DNA of 64,000 nucleotides from CAYYDE01 sp964470525 (GCA_964470525.1 CAYYDE010000002.1:1-64000), one strand, 5' to 3'. Counted from the first letter of the stretch, positions 12,093 through 22,824 are shown. Notes: generated by a model not told the origin, from the letters alone. Numbers and translations are program-made.

Positions 12093-13052
12093 CATTTCTG
12101 AAATATAAAGTTTGTTTTTTTCTTCTTTATCTCAGAGATATTTTTTAACAATTCCAGCAAGTGAATTTGAAGCTCAAGAGAGAATTTTTTTATCACTTCC
12201 ATCAAATGATCTTTTTTCTCTTCAGAGAATAATGTATCCATAGATTTCTTCTCATAAACTGAGTTTGTTGAGAATGATTTTATCATCAGGGGAAATATTT
12301 ACTTCTTGATATAAGACATCTAAATTCATAAATAACCCGGTTTTTTCAAATATTTTTTCTTGCATTTTATTTGGAAATCTTGAATCATATCTGAGTGTTA
12401 AAAACTGATCTAAAATCATATGTTTTTCAAAATAGAGAATATAATCAATATCTAAAATCGATTGTATTTTTTCCAAAATCATAAAAATTGCTTTAAGATC
12501 AACATTTTTTAGACTGTTTATTGTTTTTTCTAATTCATAGTTTGATGTAAATAATCTATTTATTTCAGAAAGTCTTTGATTGGTTTCAATAATAATATGT
12601 TTTAAAATTTCAAATCAAATACTTGGATATTCTTCTAAAAATTTTTTCATATCTGATTTGAGATCTATCTGGAGTAGATCGGTATTTTCTAAACAAACAA
12701 TTTTTGCTTCTTTCGGTTTTGAAGTGGCACTGAGTCAATTTTCTCACAAAAAATCACCAGAGGTAAGTATAGCAAGTTGTTTTGTTTGAGTTTTTTCAAT
12801 AGTGGTATATTTTTCTACACTGAGACTTCCTTTTTGAATAATATATAAATGAGAATCAATACTTCATTCATCAAATAAAATTTCTCATTTTTTCATAGAT
12901 TTTTTTTCAAAAAGGGGACTATTTTCCATTAAAGAAGCATGTTTTAATAAAGGATGTGATTCCTTTATTAAAGCTTCTTGATTATTTTGTCATTTTTTTT
13001 CTGTGTGAGAAAGTTTTTCTTTCTCATTATCAGAAATATGTGTATCTTTCAT
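12084..13052 (-). CDS. cyclic nucleotide-binding (CRP-fold) domain protein
   Basis: 322 residues. Residues about 40-165 fit the cyclic-nucleotide-binding beta-roll: SMKKGEILFDEGSIDSHLYI, QKGSLSVEKYT, then a phosphate-cassette-like SGDFLGENWLSA. The canonical cassette is FGEMALL..RSA and here the Arg is absent, so cNMP binding is uncertain. The C-terminal half (about 175-315) looks like a GAF-type sensor fold (GEEIYGYIILGREKRSF). No helix-turn-helix is evident, so this is not a CRP-type activator. It is 21 bases downstream of pilT in the same orientation, which suggests co-transcription and a possible role in pilus control (inference). Confidence 0.75.
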
Positions 13053-13073
13053 AGGAAAAAATAGGGAAATAAA

Positions 13074-14207
13074 TTATTCTTCAATGAGCATTTCAATTCA
13101 TTCTTTATCTCGAGCATATGAGAAAAGAGTTTCTTTGGAAATAAATCATTTTTTATATAAAAGCATGAGATATTTATCCATTAAAATCATTCCATGTTTG
13201 CTTGATACTTCAAGTACAGAATAGAGTTGATGTGTTTTTCAAGAAATAATGAGATTTCTAATTGCATCATTGGCAACTAAAATTTCTCTGGCAGCAATTC
13301 TTCCATCTTTATCTGATCTTGGTAAAAGTCTTTGAGAAACAATTCCAACAAGACTCATCGCAAGTTGCATACGTACTTGATCTTGTTGTGTTGGTGGAAA
13401 AATATCAACAATTCTATCAATACTTTGAACAGTATCGTTTGTATGAAGTGTAGAAAGTACAAGATGACCCGTTTCAGCAAGAGTAATTGCTGCTTTTATT
13501 GTTTCAGGATCTCTCATTTCTCCTACCATAATCACATCTGGATCTTCTCTGAGACTTGCACGAATCGCTTGAGGAAACCCAAGAGTATGATTTCCTATTT
13601 CTCTTTGATTGATGAGACTTTTGTCACTTTGGAATCAAAATTCAACAGGATCTTCTATGGTAATAATATGTTTTTTAAAATTTTTGTTGATATAATCTAT
13701 CATAGCAGCAAGATTGGTTGATTTTCAGCTTCAAGTTGGTCAAGTTACTAAAATAAGTCATTTATTTTTTTGACACATTTCTTTAATATGTTCTCAAAGT
13801 CAAAGATCTTCAAGAGTTGGGATTTGACTTGGAATGATTCTGAGAGCTATATTGTATCAATTGCTATCAAAATAACAATTTACTCTATAACGTTCTGTAT
13901 CTTGAAAACGATATGATGTATCAAGCTCAAAATTTTGTAGAAATTTTTCATAACCATCTTTTCCAATTATATGAAGAATAATTTCTTTCATAAGTGAACT
14001 ATCAAGTTTTGGAAGAAATTTTTTTATCATGATCTTTTCTCCTTCGGGAGTTTTTTCTCAACTTTCAACTTCAATAAAATCGACTTTTATAAGATCTCCA
14101 GAATGGTTTCTGATAATAGGAAGAGAAGTTTCATTGAGATGAATATCTGGATATTTTTCTGTGCTTGAGAGTGTAAAAATATGTTGGATAATTTCTTGTG
14201 AATTCAT
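13074..14207 (-). CDS. pilT: type IV pilus retraction ATPase PilT
   Basis: 377 residues, the usual PilT size. It is a hexameric cytoplasmic motor that depolymerises pili, driving twitching and DNA uptake. Walker A is GPTGSGKST (two of its three glycines are UGA), the Asp box is ITIEDPVEF, Walker B is LREDPDVIMVGEMRD, and the His box is ETGHLVLSTLHTNDT. The retraction-type AIRNLI element (LVANDAIRNLIISGK) is present near the C-terminus, separating PilT from PilB. It is followed by the cNMP-binding gene and preceded by the ABC-exporter terminator. Other pilus parts in the window are pilin-like genes at 3564, 17917, 23985 and 60037. Confidence 0.95.
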
Positions 14208-14266
14208 GATACAAAATAAGGAACTAATGCATATATTCTATTGTACTATATAATTCGTAGAAAATC

Positions 14267-14310
14267 AAAAAAAAGTAAAGGAAAATAATAAATTTTTCTT
14301 TACTTTTTTA
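14267..14310 (-). terminator. terminator of the rumA-DUF167-ABC operon
   Basis: AAAAAAGTAAAG pairs with CTTTACTTTTTT, extended by GAAAA/TTTTT, about 12 bases past the ABC stop codon on the minus strand. Confidence 0.8.
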
Positions 14311-14321
14311 TATGAATGGGT

Positions 14322-16082
14322 TTAATTTATGATAAGTTTATCAGGATTTGCTAACTCAAAAAATTTTCATTTTTTTTCTATGAGTTCTTCATAATTTCAC
14401 ATTTCTACGATTTTTCCATTTTCTAGTACAAAAATTTTATCAACTTTTTTGATAGTTGAGAGACGATGTGCAATAATAAGAGAAGTTTTTCCTTGCATTA
14501 AATCATCTAAACTTTGTTGAATTTCGATTTCAGTTTTGTTATCAAGAGCGCTTGTCGCTTCATCTAAAATCAAAATTTCAGGATTTTTCAAAAAAATTCT
14601 TGCAATATTGATACGTTGTTTTTCTCATCCAGAAAGTTTGAGTCATCTTTCTCAGATTTCTGTGAGAATTCATTTTTCTTGTTTGAGTACAAAATCAGCT
14701 TTTGCTTTTTTGAGTGCCTGTGTAATTTCTTCATCTGTTGCATCAGGTTTTGCAAACAGCATATTTTCTTTAATAGTTGTATTAAAAAGAGAATTATCTT
14801 GCATTACGATTCAGATATGACTTCTGAGAGATGATTTTTTGAGAGTTGAAATATCACTGTTATCAATAAGAATTTTTCATTTATTGATTTCAAATAATCT
14901 CAAAATAAGCTTTGTAATCGTTGTTTTTCCACTTCAAGTACTTCCAACAAGTGCAACTTTTTCTCCAGATTGTATAGAGAAACTAAGATTTTTTATTACA
15001 TCTTCTCATTCAGCAAGATATTTGAAATCAACATTTTCAAAAGTGATTTTTCCAGAAATTTTCTCTATTTCTTTTCATTTTTCGTATTCAAAATCTTGTT
15101 CGATTGTGTCAAATGTTTCATAGAATTTTTTTATTTCCTCAAGGAGTTTCTGAATATTCTTGAGCTGTCCAAACAGAAAACTCATTGGGTAATAAATAAA
15201 TCCAATTAAAGAGAAAAACAAAAATATTTCTGCAAAAGTTATTTTTCACACAGATATAAAGTAAAGACCAACTCATAGTACAAGAAAACGTGAAAGATTT
15301 ACGAGAAATTGCACGTATACATCAGCTAAAGCCCAACGTTTTGAAACAGGGTATTGTAAGTCTAATGCTTCATATTGTATAGTATGAAGTTCTTTTGATG
15401 CTTGTTGTTCTAAAGTTAAAGTTTTTACTAAAGTGAGATTTGAAAGATAATCAGAAAGTTTTGAATAAAATAGTATCCATTTATTATGAATGTCACTTTG
15501 ATATTTGTGAGTATTTTTATTGTAATAAAATCACATAAAAAGCATAACTGGAACAAGTCCAAGACTGGTAATAGCCATAACTGGATTTATAATAAACATC
15601 ACAATAGTGAGTCAAATGATACTGATAAGCGAAATTCATATATCATTCAAGATATTCATAAGAAGATCAAATACTCCTTCTACTCATCTATCAAATGTTT
15701 TATAAATGCTTCCTGATTTTTTATTGAGATATGCAAATTCTGACATATAAAGAACTTTTTCTTTATATGTCAGAGCATGATATGTGTAATATTTGAGTGA
15801 ATGAATGCCTACTAAATAGTATCTATAATAATAACGTAAGATACTGTTGAAAATAATATATATTACATAGATACAAAGAAAAATCAAAATTTCATTGATA
15901 AAAAGAGTATTATTTTGAAAATATTCTTCTATATATTGAATCATTTTTGCACCAAAAAAAGCCTCCAATGATCATAAAAATGTTGTGAGTATCAGTACAA
16001 AAATGAGGAAGAAAAATTTCGTATTTCCAATATATTTTTTAAAATCTTTGAAAATACGAGTAAGAATTTGAAAGTAAGTCAT
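14322..16082 (-). CDS. ABC exporter, fused membrane and ATPase domains
   Basis: 586 residues in the MsbA/LmrA-type half-transporter layout. Six predicted membrane segments span about residues 20-330. The ATPase domain carries Walker A VALVGSTGSGKTT, a Q-loop VMQDNSLF, the signature LSGGEKQR, Walker B ILILDEATSALD and the H-loop IIAHRLS. It is likely a homodimer exporting lipid, peptide or drug; the substrate cannot be inferred. It lies 9 bases downstream of the DUF167 gene in an apparent three-gene minus-strand operon that ends at the 14267 hairpin. Confidence 0.93.
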
Positions 16083-16091
16083 AAAAATATT

Positions 16092-16391
16092 TTAGGGAAG
16101 AGAAATAAAATTTTTAAGTTTTTGAGGAATAACATTTGGATTTTTTATACGAAATGCTTTATGAGGAGATGTTTCTCAAAAAATGAGTTCCACATCTTTG
16201 AGATGTACCGAAAAACTTGCAGCAATAAATTTCCTCATATACTGTGTTGCCTCTCCATTTTCAGGAGCTTTTTTTACACAAAGCTTGAGTTCATTTCAAA
16301 CAACTTTTCAAAAAGCATCTTGTTTCGCTCATCAGGTTCATAAAATATTGAGAGTGAGAGTATTTCATTCCCATGAATAAAAGGAAGTCAT
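16092..16391 (-). CDS. DUF167 (YggU/UPF0235) family protein
   Basis: 99 residues, the family's usual length. The recognisable core is LCVKKAPENGEATQYM followed by VELIFGETSPHKAFRI, matching the K-A-P-x-G-K-A and GETS-R-K signatures. The biochemical role of the family is unsettled. The start codon lies one base after the stop codon of the upstream RlmD/TrmA-type gene, so the two are translationally close. Confidence 0.88.
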
Positions 16392-16392
16392 A

Positions 16393-17826
16393 TTATTTTT
16401 CTAAAGTTACAATAGTTTCAATATGGTGTGTATGAGGAAACATATCAACAGGAGTAATATTTTTTATTTTATATTCACTATTTTGGAGAATATATGCTAA
16501 ATCTCTTGAAAGAGTTGCAGGATTACAGCTTACATAAATAATGTTTTTTGTGCCAAATTTTAAAATATTTGGCAATGCTGAAGGATGCATTCCAGCTCTT
16601 GGTGGATCAATGATGAGAAGATCTGCTTTTTGTCATTTTTCAAGATAATCACCTAAAAAATCTTCTACTTTTGCATTTACAAATTCCATATTTGTAATGT
16701 TATTTTTTCAAGCATTTTCTTTTCCATCATTTGAAGCTTGACTGACAAGTTCAACTGAAACGACTTTTTTGCTATGTGGAGCAAAAATCATTCCAATAGT
16801 TCCAGTTCCACCATAGAGATCAAGAACAGTAGAATTTTTTAAAGAATTTGTATCAACTTGAGCTAAAACTTCACTATAGAGTTTTTCAGCTCAGTGAGAA
16901 TTGGTTTGAAAAAAACTTTTTGGAGAAATATTGAACGTCAATCCAAGCAGTTTTTCTTCAATATATTTTTCTCAATAAATGAGATCAAGTTCACCAATAG
17001 CAACATCAGCTTTTCCAGAATTTAAACTCAGATATACAGAAGTTATTTCAGGATATTTTTCAGCAAGTTTTTGAAAAAAACTTTTTAAAAAAGAAATATT
17101 TATTTTACTTCCGTTTGATTCAAATTCATGATTTATGGAAAAAATAATCATAATTTGATTGGTAAAAAAAGCTTCTCTTATCACAATATGACGAAAAAAA
17201 CCAGAATTATCAAATTGATCATACACTGGAAATCCACTTGTTTTTGCAAAATCTTTTATTTCTTTATAAATTTTATTTGCAATATCAGAAATGAGAAGAG
17301 TTCCATCAAAATCTTCTATTTTTGAAAATTCTCATTGTTTGTGAAATCATAAATTAAAATGTTCAGTTTTTCCAAGTTTTTCAGAAATAAATTTTCCAAA
17401 ACTAAATTCAATTTTATTTCTATATTTATCTGTTAAAGGACTTGCAATAATTGGATTTATGCTTAGGTTTTCTTGAAATTTTTTGATATGAAATAAAGAT
17501 TCTTCTATTTGAGAAGCTTTGATTTTGAGTTGTTCTTCATATGGAATATTGATCCAACCACAACCTGCTTGATCACCATAAATATTTTTTGGATGAGGAG
17601 TTTCAATAGGAGATTTTTTCACGATTTCTTGGCATTGAGCTTCAATATAATCTTTACGAGATTTCAGAATTCTCAGATTTACAATACTTCCAGGAATCAC
17701 TCAACCAGAAATAAATATTGCTTTTCCATCTATATCTTTGTTTTCAGATACAAGTCGAGCAAATCATTTTCATCCAAATACAAGTTTTTCTACTAAAATA
17801 TTTTCTAAAATGGTATTTTTTTTCAT
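16393..17826 (-). CDS. RNA m5U methyltransferase, RlmD/TrmA family
   Basis: 477 residues. It transfers methyl from SAM to C5 of a uridine in 23S rRNA or tRNA. An N-terminal TRAM-like beta domain (residues 1-65) is followed by a central domain, SAM motif VLDLYGGTGTIGMIFA, LLIIDPPRAGMHPSAL, and catalytic motif VSCNPATLSRDL with the nucleophilic Cys; the general-base Glu is in HHIETIVTL. The cysteines that bind a 4Fe-4S cluster in E. coli RlmD are mostly missing: only QAGCGW remains. This may be a cluster-free form. It heads the operon with DUF167 and the ABC exporter. Confidence 0.92.
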
Positions 17827-17850
17827 AAAAAAATGGTAAATATTACAAAT

Positions 17851-17880
17851 AAAAAAAGCCTCTCAAAAAGACTTTTTTGC
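17851..17880 (-). terminator. terminator downstream of the pseudopilin gene
   Basis: On the minus strand AAAAAAGTCT pairs with AGGCTTTTTT around TTTTGAG, about 37 bases past the stop codon at 17917. Confidence 0.75.
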
Positions 17881-17916
17881 TTTTTCCTTATTATATGAAA
17901 AATTGTAAAAATTCAA

Positions 17917-18366
17917 TTATTTTTTTGTGATTTCAATATTTTTTCCTTCATCATTTGCAAAACCATATATTTCAGAAAAAATATTGAGATGAAGAATGAT
18001 TTTTTCTTCATTTTTTTCTTCAATTTTTGCTGTAAGGAAATATTTTTTTTCTGACATATGAATTCCAGAAAATGTGAAATTTTCATCAAAATCTCCTATA
18101 AAACATCATATATTTTTTTCTCAAAAATGGAGTGAAAAAGTATCTCAAACGTGATATTCACTTCCAGAAAAATTTTCATATCCAAGAGCAAAAAGACAAT
18201 TTTCAAAAGGAGAAAAAAGGCTATTGATTTCTTTTTTATCTTCATAGGTTGACAATAAAACCATATTTGAACCAATCATTTTATAAATTCAAAATATTCA
18301 AATGGTCATGATAATCATTGCAACTAATATTTCTAAAATCGTGAATCATGAGGTATTATGTTTCAT
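17917..18366 (-). CDS. pseudopilin-like protein
   Basis: 149 residues. The prepilin signal is MKHNTSG then FTILEILVAMIIMTIGIFGIY, with Glu at position 5 of the mature protein, as in PulJ/GspJ or minor pilins. The small C-terminal domain is beta-rich and contains Cys residues (ENCLFALG, GCFIGDF). The start lies inside the upstream 59-residue ORF by overlap arithmetic only on the opposite side: the neighbour ends 21 bases before this ATG. It probably acts in a type IV pilus-like assembly. Confidence 0.75.
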
Positions 18367-18387
18367 ATGTTTTTGAGAAAAAATAAA

Positions 18388-18567
18388 TTATTGTTTTTCT
18401 TTTCCTTTTTCAGGTATAATATTTGTTATTTCCTGAGAAAGTCCTTTTATTGCATTTTCCAAAATAGAGTCTTTTCGAAGAGGATTTATTTCTACATCAA
18501 CGGGAATAATTTTTCTATTGAGTGTATCATGGAGAAACGTATCAGTTTTATTTGGTTTGATTTTCAT
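18388..18567 (-). CDS. small hypothetical protein
   Basis: 59 residues, charged and without a signal peptide or membrane segment; begins MKIKPNKTDTFLHDTLN and ends IIPEKGKEKQ. It lies 3 bases downstream of the 18571 gene and 21 bases upstream of the pseudopilin gene, so it belongs to that operon. Family not recognised. Support is the tight packing and the absence of TAA/TAG. Confidence 0.6.
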   Translation of the reverse strand: MKIKPNKTDTFLHDTLNRKIIPVDVEINPLRKDSILENAIKGLSQEITNIIPEKGKEKQ

Positions 18568-18570
18568 ATT

Positions 18571-19368
18571 TTAGAGATTAAGTAAATTAGCGATTCAAGA
18601 TTGAGTAGTTTCTTGAACTTCTTTTAAGTAATGAGTAGTTTCAGTTTCTTGAACTTCTTTTATGTGTTTTGCACGAATATTTTGGTACATGTCAAGAGTG
18701 TCAATATGAATTCCATTTTCTACAGCCTCCAGATATTGATGAAGCATTTCAGCCATAATTTCTGGAGAAAATTGTAATACATATCTTGGCATTTTTGTTG
18801 TTGGAGGAAGTTTTTCTTCCAAATTAAATTCCATACAAATACTTTGGGTTTTCTTTTGTGTTTTATTTGCTAAATATTCTTGATTTCATGAAACAGCGAT
18901 ATCAATTCCTAAATATGATGTTTTTCATCAATATTGAATTTTTGAAATTACATCTACTCATCAAAATACATCATCAGAATCACTACTAATAAATACTTGC
19001 AAACGAGCATCATCACTAGAAAGTTCATTTTTGAGAATATTTCTTAAACGTTTTGAAATTAGATCTCTTCCCATAATTTCTACCATATTTTTGAAAATAT
19101 AATATGGATCATTTCTATATTTATCTAAAATTTCTTGTTTTTCTGGTGAAATTTTGTATTCATTGCAATGATAGGAAACATTGTTGAATCGATACCAACT
19201 TACAATGTTTTTTTCTCATTGAGAAAGATGTTTTGTATCTGATTGTAGAATACTTTTTTGCCAATGAGTGACTTTTTCTTTGAGTCCATGAGATTTTGTG
19301 TTGAGATGATTGAGAAAACCAACATAATAACTATTTGAGTGAGTGAAAGTTGCAAGAGTTGAGTTCAT
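18571..19368 (-). CDS. hypothetical protein with C-terminal short repeat
   Basis: 265 residues, no signal peptide. The middle has VFGGVDVISKIQYGGKT and SYLGIDIAVSGN, two Asp-containing strands that recall, weakly, a PD-(D/E)XK nuclease core; I do not claim this. The C-terminus contains the segment KEVQET twice (HIKEVQETETT and YLKEVQETTQS), and the DNA under it is a tandem repeat near 18602-18660. It is the first gene of an operon with the 59-residue ORF and a pseudopilin. Function unknown. Confidence 0.65.
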
Positions 19369-19420
19369 ATATTTTTTTTAAATAATATGAACTATTGTAT
19401 CATAAAATCTCTTTGAAAGC

Positions 19421-19449
19421 AAAAAATCTCTCATATGAGAGATTTTTTA
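19421..19449. terminator. palindromic terminator after groEL
   Basis: AAAAAATCTCTCA and TGAGAGATTTTTT form a perfect hairpin that includes the groEL stop codon. Confidence 0.85.
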
Positions 19450-21075
19450 ATACATTCCAGGCATTCATAGAGATGGATGAGTAGATTCTTCATCTTTTTT
19501 TGGAAGATCAACCATTCCACTTTCTGTTGTGAGAAACATTCAAGCAAGAGAAATAGCTTCTTCTAAAGCAACTCTTTCCACTTTTTTTGGATCAATAATT
19601 CAAGCTACAATCATATCAACATATTCATCTTTTGCAGCATCATATCAGAAATCCTTACTTGGAGAATCTTGTACTTTTTTGAGAATTTCTTCTGCGTTTT
19701 TTCCAGCATTTTCTGCAATTTGTTTGAGTGGATAAAACAGAGATTCTTTCACAATTTGAGCTCAAATATTTTGATATTCATTTCAAAAATCTACTCAGTG
19801 GAGCGCTGAACTTGCTTTGAGAAGCGCTACTCATCCTCACGCAACTATTCATTCAGCAATTGCTGCACGAGTTGCATTCAGAGCATCTTCAATTCTGAGT
19901 TTTTTCTCTTTCATTTCCACTTCACTTGCAGCTCAAACTTTTATCACAGCGACTCAACCATCAAGTTTTGCAATTCTTTCTATGAGTTTATCTGAGTCAA
20001 ATTTTGATGGAGTATTTTCAAGAGTATTTTTTAATTCTTGAACTCTTTTTTGAATCGCTTCTTTGCTTCCAGCTCAGGAAATAATTGTTGTTTTTGATTT
20101 TTCAGCAATAATATGTTTTGCTCCACCAAGATCGTCAAGTGTTGCATTTTCAAGTTTGAGTCCAACTTCTGGACTGATAATATTTGCTCAAGTTACAATA
20201 GCAATATCTTGAAGAATTTCTTTTTTTCTTTCTCCAAATCAAGGAGCTTTTACTGCTAAAATATTTAAAACTCCTTTGAGTTTATTCAAAATTATTGTAG
20301 TAAGAGCTTCTCATTCAATTTCTTCAGCAATTATCACAAGATCTTTTGTTCATTCTTTGAGAAGTTGTTCCAGAAGTGGAAGCAAATCTTTCATATTTGT
20401 GATTTTTTGATCAGTGATGAGAAGAGGAGTATCTTTCATCTCAGCAATCATTTTTTCTGAATTTGTGACCATATAAGGACTCACATATCCAGTATCAAAT
20501 TCCATTCATTCAGTCACTTCAAGTTCGAGACCAAAAGTTTGTCATTCCTCTACCGTAATTACTCCATTATTCCCAACTTTTTCCATAGCGTGTGCTATAA
20601 TTTCTCACACTTCGCTATCTTGAGCAGAAAGGGCTGCAACTTGTGTAATTTCTTCTGATGTTGAAATCATTTTTGCATTTTTTTCCAGTTCTTGGGAAAT
20701 AACAATTCCAGCTTTTCTCATCCCGTTTTTGAGTTCAATAGCATTGATTCCATTCTGAATATTTTTGAGTCATTCACGAGCAAGAGCGTAGGTAAGAAGT
20801 GTTGCTGTTGTTGTTCCATCTCATGCAATATCATTGGTTTTTGATGCTGCTTCTTTTACGAGTTCTGCACCCATATTTTCAAATTTGTCTTCTAGCTCGA
20901 TTTCACGAGCAATAGTCACTCCATCATTTGTCACCTGAGGAACTCCATATCATTTATCTAAAATCACATTTCTTCATTTTGGTCACATAGTCACAGTCAC
21001 AGTTTTCGCAACAGTTTCAATTCATTGAAACATTTTTTGTCTGAGTTCATCTCAAAAAAGTATTTGTTTTGACAT
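19447..21075 (-). CDS. groL: chaperonin GroEL (Hsp60)
   Basis: 542 residues, standard length. It is an ATP-driven folding chamber that works with GroES. Seen: VTVTMGPKGRNV, ATP loop DGVTIAREIE and the AGDGTTTATLL motif (first Gly is UGA), apical-domain VTEGMEFDTGYVSPYM, and late APGFGERKKEIL and EGIVAGGVALL. The C-terminus ends GMPGMY and lacks the GGM-repeat tail of E. coli GroEL. It follows groES by 31 bases and shares its promoter and CIRCE-like operator. Confidence 0.98.
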
Positions 21076-21106
21076 AGTTTTTTTGTTAGAAAATAAAGTA
21101 TTTTTT

Positions 21107-21382
21107 TTAGTTAATTTTTGCAAGAATATAATCAAATCCTACAATCTTGAATTCTTCTCAATTTACTTTTACATCATCTCACGCGTATTGTCCACATAAA
21201 ACTGTATCTCAAACTTGTACTTCAATATTTTTTCCTTCTTTTCCTGGTCAAACACGAAGCACTTCATATATAAAAGTTCTTTCTTTGTTTGCTCCATCTG
21301 GAATATAAATACCACTGTTGGTAATATTTTCTTTTTCAATAGCTTTGAGTACGACTCTATCACTGAAAGGTTGGATATTCAT
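21107..21382 (-). CDS. groS: co-chaperonin GroES
   Basis: 91 residues. It is the heptameric lid of GroEL. Seen: the N-terminal IQPFSDRVVLKAIEKEN, a mobile loop TNSGIYIPDGANKE, and YEVLRVGPGK. The end, VGFDYILAKIN, matches the family's EYLILRE-like tail. First gene of groES-groEL. Confidence 0.95.
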
Positions 21383-21413
21383 ATTTATAAAAAGTTATAA
21401 AATAAAAAGCATA

Positions 21414-21440
21414 TAAGCACATATATTATATAGGTGCTAA
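21414..21440. promoter_or_regulatory. CIRCE-like operator (HrcA site) for groESL
   Basis: Reading the minus strand, TTAGCAC, 13 bases, GTGCTTA: 27 bases in total, the exact length of CIRCE (TTAGCACTC-N9-GAGTGCTAA), with the outer arms kept and the inner TC/GA lost. It overlaps the -10 box of the groES promoter, where a repressor would block transcription. No hrcA gene lies in this window. Confidence 0.7.
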
Positions 21441-21452
21441 AATAAAAGTCAA
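21425..21452 (-). promoter_or_regulatory. groESL promoter
   Basis: On the minus strand TTGACT (21452-21447), 16 bases, consensus TATAAT (21430-21425), 42 bases before the groES ATG. Confidence 0.75.
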
Positions 21453-21557
21453 ATTTTTGTTTTTGAAAAATTATTTTGCAAAAGACCTATTATTTATTAA
21501 AATAAGAGGAAGATAAAAATGATTAAGGGAATTTATTTTCAATTTTTCTAAAAAATT

Positions 21558-22619
21558 ATGGAAAATATAAATATTCGTAATAAAAAGTATCAAAAAAAAA
21601 TTCAAATTATTTTTGATACCTATGCACATTTGATGAAAGAGGAGGATCTTAATTTTATTCGTATCATCATGTTAAGATTCAAAAAAAATTCTACCAATGA
21701 ATATTTTATTGTGCTTACTTTGATATATGGATTTATATTTTTTGGAGCTATGAAAAAAGATGATCCTTTTATTACAGCTCAGGATAGAAATTATATTGAA
21801 CAGATTGAAACAGCGATTTATGCTGATATTGCAGGGGATTTTGAAACGTATGTACAACAAATGTTTGAAATGGAAAATGATCTGTTTCTTTTAAAAATTG
21901 TGATTAAATATACGGTTTTGAATTCACCGGTATTTTTAAAAAATATTGTTCCAAATTTGGATAATTATTATAAATCTATAGGATATATTATTCCGCTTTT
22001 GACTTTGAAAGAATCAAGTTTTTTGTTGTTTTTTCAAGATACGTATTTTAAATATATGTATCCAAAAGAATATACAGAAATCAAAAAAATACATTTAGAA
22101 AAAACTTCTCAATCAGAACTTCCAGGAGAATATATTATTTCTACTATAAATAGTTTAAGTACAATTTTAGAAAAAGCTGGGGTACAGGGAACGATGAAAC
22201 TCAGAAAAAAATCATATTTCAGTTTGTATGGAAAATATAATAATGAACAAAAATTAGAAGTGATGGATACTTTATGAATCCGACTTGTATTTCAAAATTT
22301 GAAGAATTTATATAAATTTAAAAGTATTTTTGAGTCAGATTTTGTTTCTCTGAAAACAAAAAATTATATAAAAAATCCAAAGAAAAATTGATACAAAAGT
22401 ATACATTACACATTTATCAATCCATTTCGTATGTCGGAAATCTTGGTTGAGCTTCAAATTCGTACAAAAAAAATGAATGATTTTATTCATAATAATGCAC
22501 TTTTGTCACATTTTCATTATACTATTTTTCAACATAAATGGGATCCTTTGTTTCAAGAAGTATTGAGTGGATATAATATTTTAAATGATTTAATCCTTCA
22601 AAAAATGCCAAATACATAA
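21558..22619 (+). CDS. RelA/SpoT-type nucleotidyltransferase-like protein, divergent
   Basis: 353 residues; UGA occurs only in the last third. The C-terminal half aligns with an RSH synthetase domain: MKLRKKSYFSLYGKYN for the ATP-binding RVKSIYSIYKKM segment, then MDTLGIRLVF, NGYKSIHYTF for YRSLHTTV, and LVELQIRTKKMNDF for the EVQIRT catalytic segment. The N-terminal 180 residues are helical and lack the HDxxED hydrolase motif. It could therefore be a hydrolase-less alarmone synthetase or a related toxin-like pyrophosphokinase. Divergent from groESL; no recognised partner gene. Confidence 0.75.
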
Positions 22620-22625
22620 AAAATT

Positions 22626-22653
22626 TTGACAAATATATTTTTATCAATATAAA
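22626..22653 (+). promoter_or_regulatory. promoter of the aroG leader
   Basis: TTGACA (22626-22631), 16 bases, TATAAA (22648-22653), placing the transcript start just before the leader ORF at 22683. Confidence 0.65.
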
Positions 22654-22682
22654 AACAATACTTAATAGTAATTTTTTACATT

Positions 22683-22748
22683 ATGTTAACTATAAAAAAA
22701 TATTCTTATTTTTTCTTTTTCTTTAATAGGTTCTTTTTGAAGGATTAG
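22683..22748 (+). CDS. Phe-rich leader peptide
   Basis: 21 residues: MLTIKKYSYFFFFFNRFFLK plus a final Asp, ending in TAG. Seven of 21 residues are Phe, five of them consecutive, with two Tyr just before. It sits between the promoter and a terminator hairpin directly upstream of DAHP synthase, as in pheA/pheST attenuators. The T-rich DNA could give Phe codons by chance, so the case rests on the combined layout with the alternative hairpins at 22737-22807. Confidence 0.7.
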   Translation: MLTIKKYSYFFFFFNRFFLKD

Positions 22749-22807
22749 TTTTTTGTCGTTTTGATTTTCAACTACAAGTTCTTCAAGTTTTGAGGAACTT
22801 TTTTATT
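22737..22807 (+). promoter_or_regulatory. transcription attenuator: antiterminator and terminator
   Basis: The terminator is AAGTTCTTC (22776-22784) paired with GAGGAACTT (22792-22800), 9 bp with one G-U, followed by TTTTATTT. Its 5' arm can pair instead with an upstream stretch: TTGAAGGA (22737-22744) with TTCTTCAA (22779-22786), 8 bp with one G-U. The upstream stretch overlaps the last codons of the leader peptide. A ribosome stalled on the Phe codons would leave it free and favour antitermination; one reaching the TAG would cover it and allow termination. Confidence 0.7.
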
Positions 22808-22824
22808 TATTAAATTTTTGTTTT

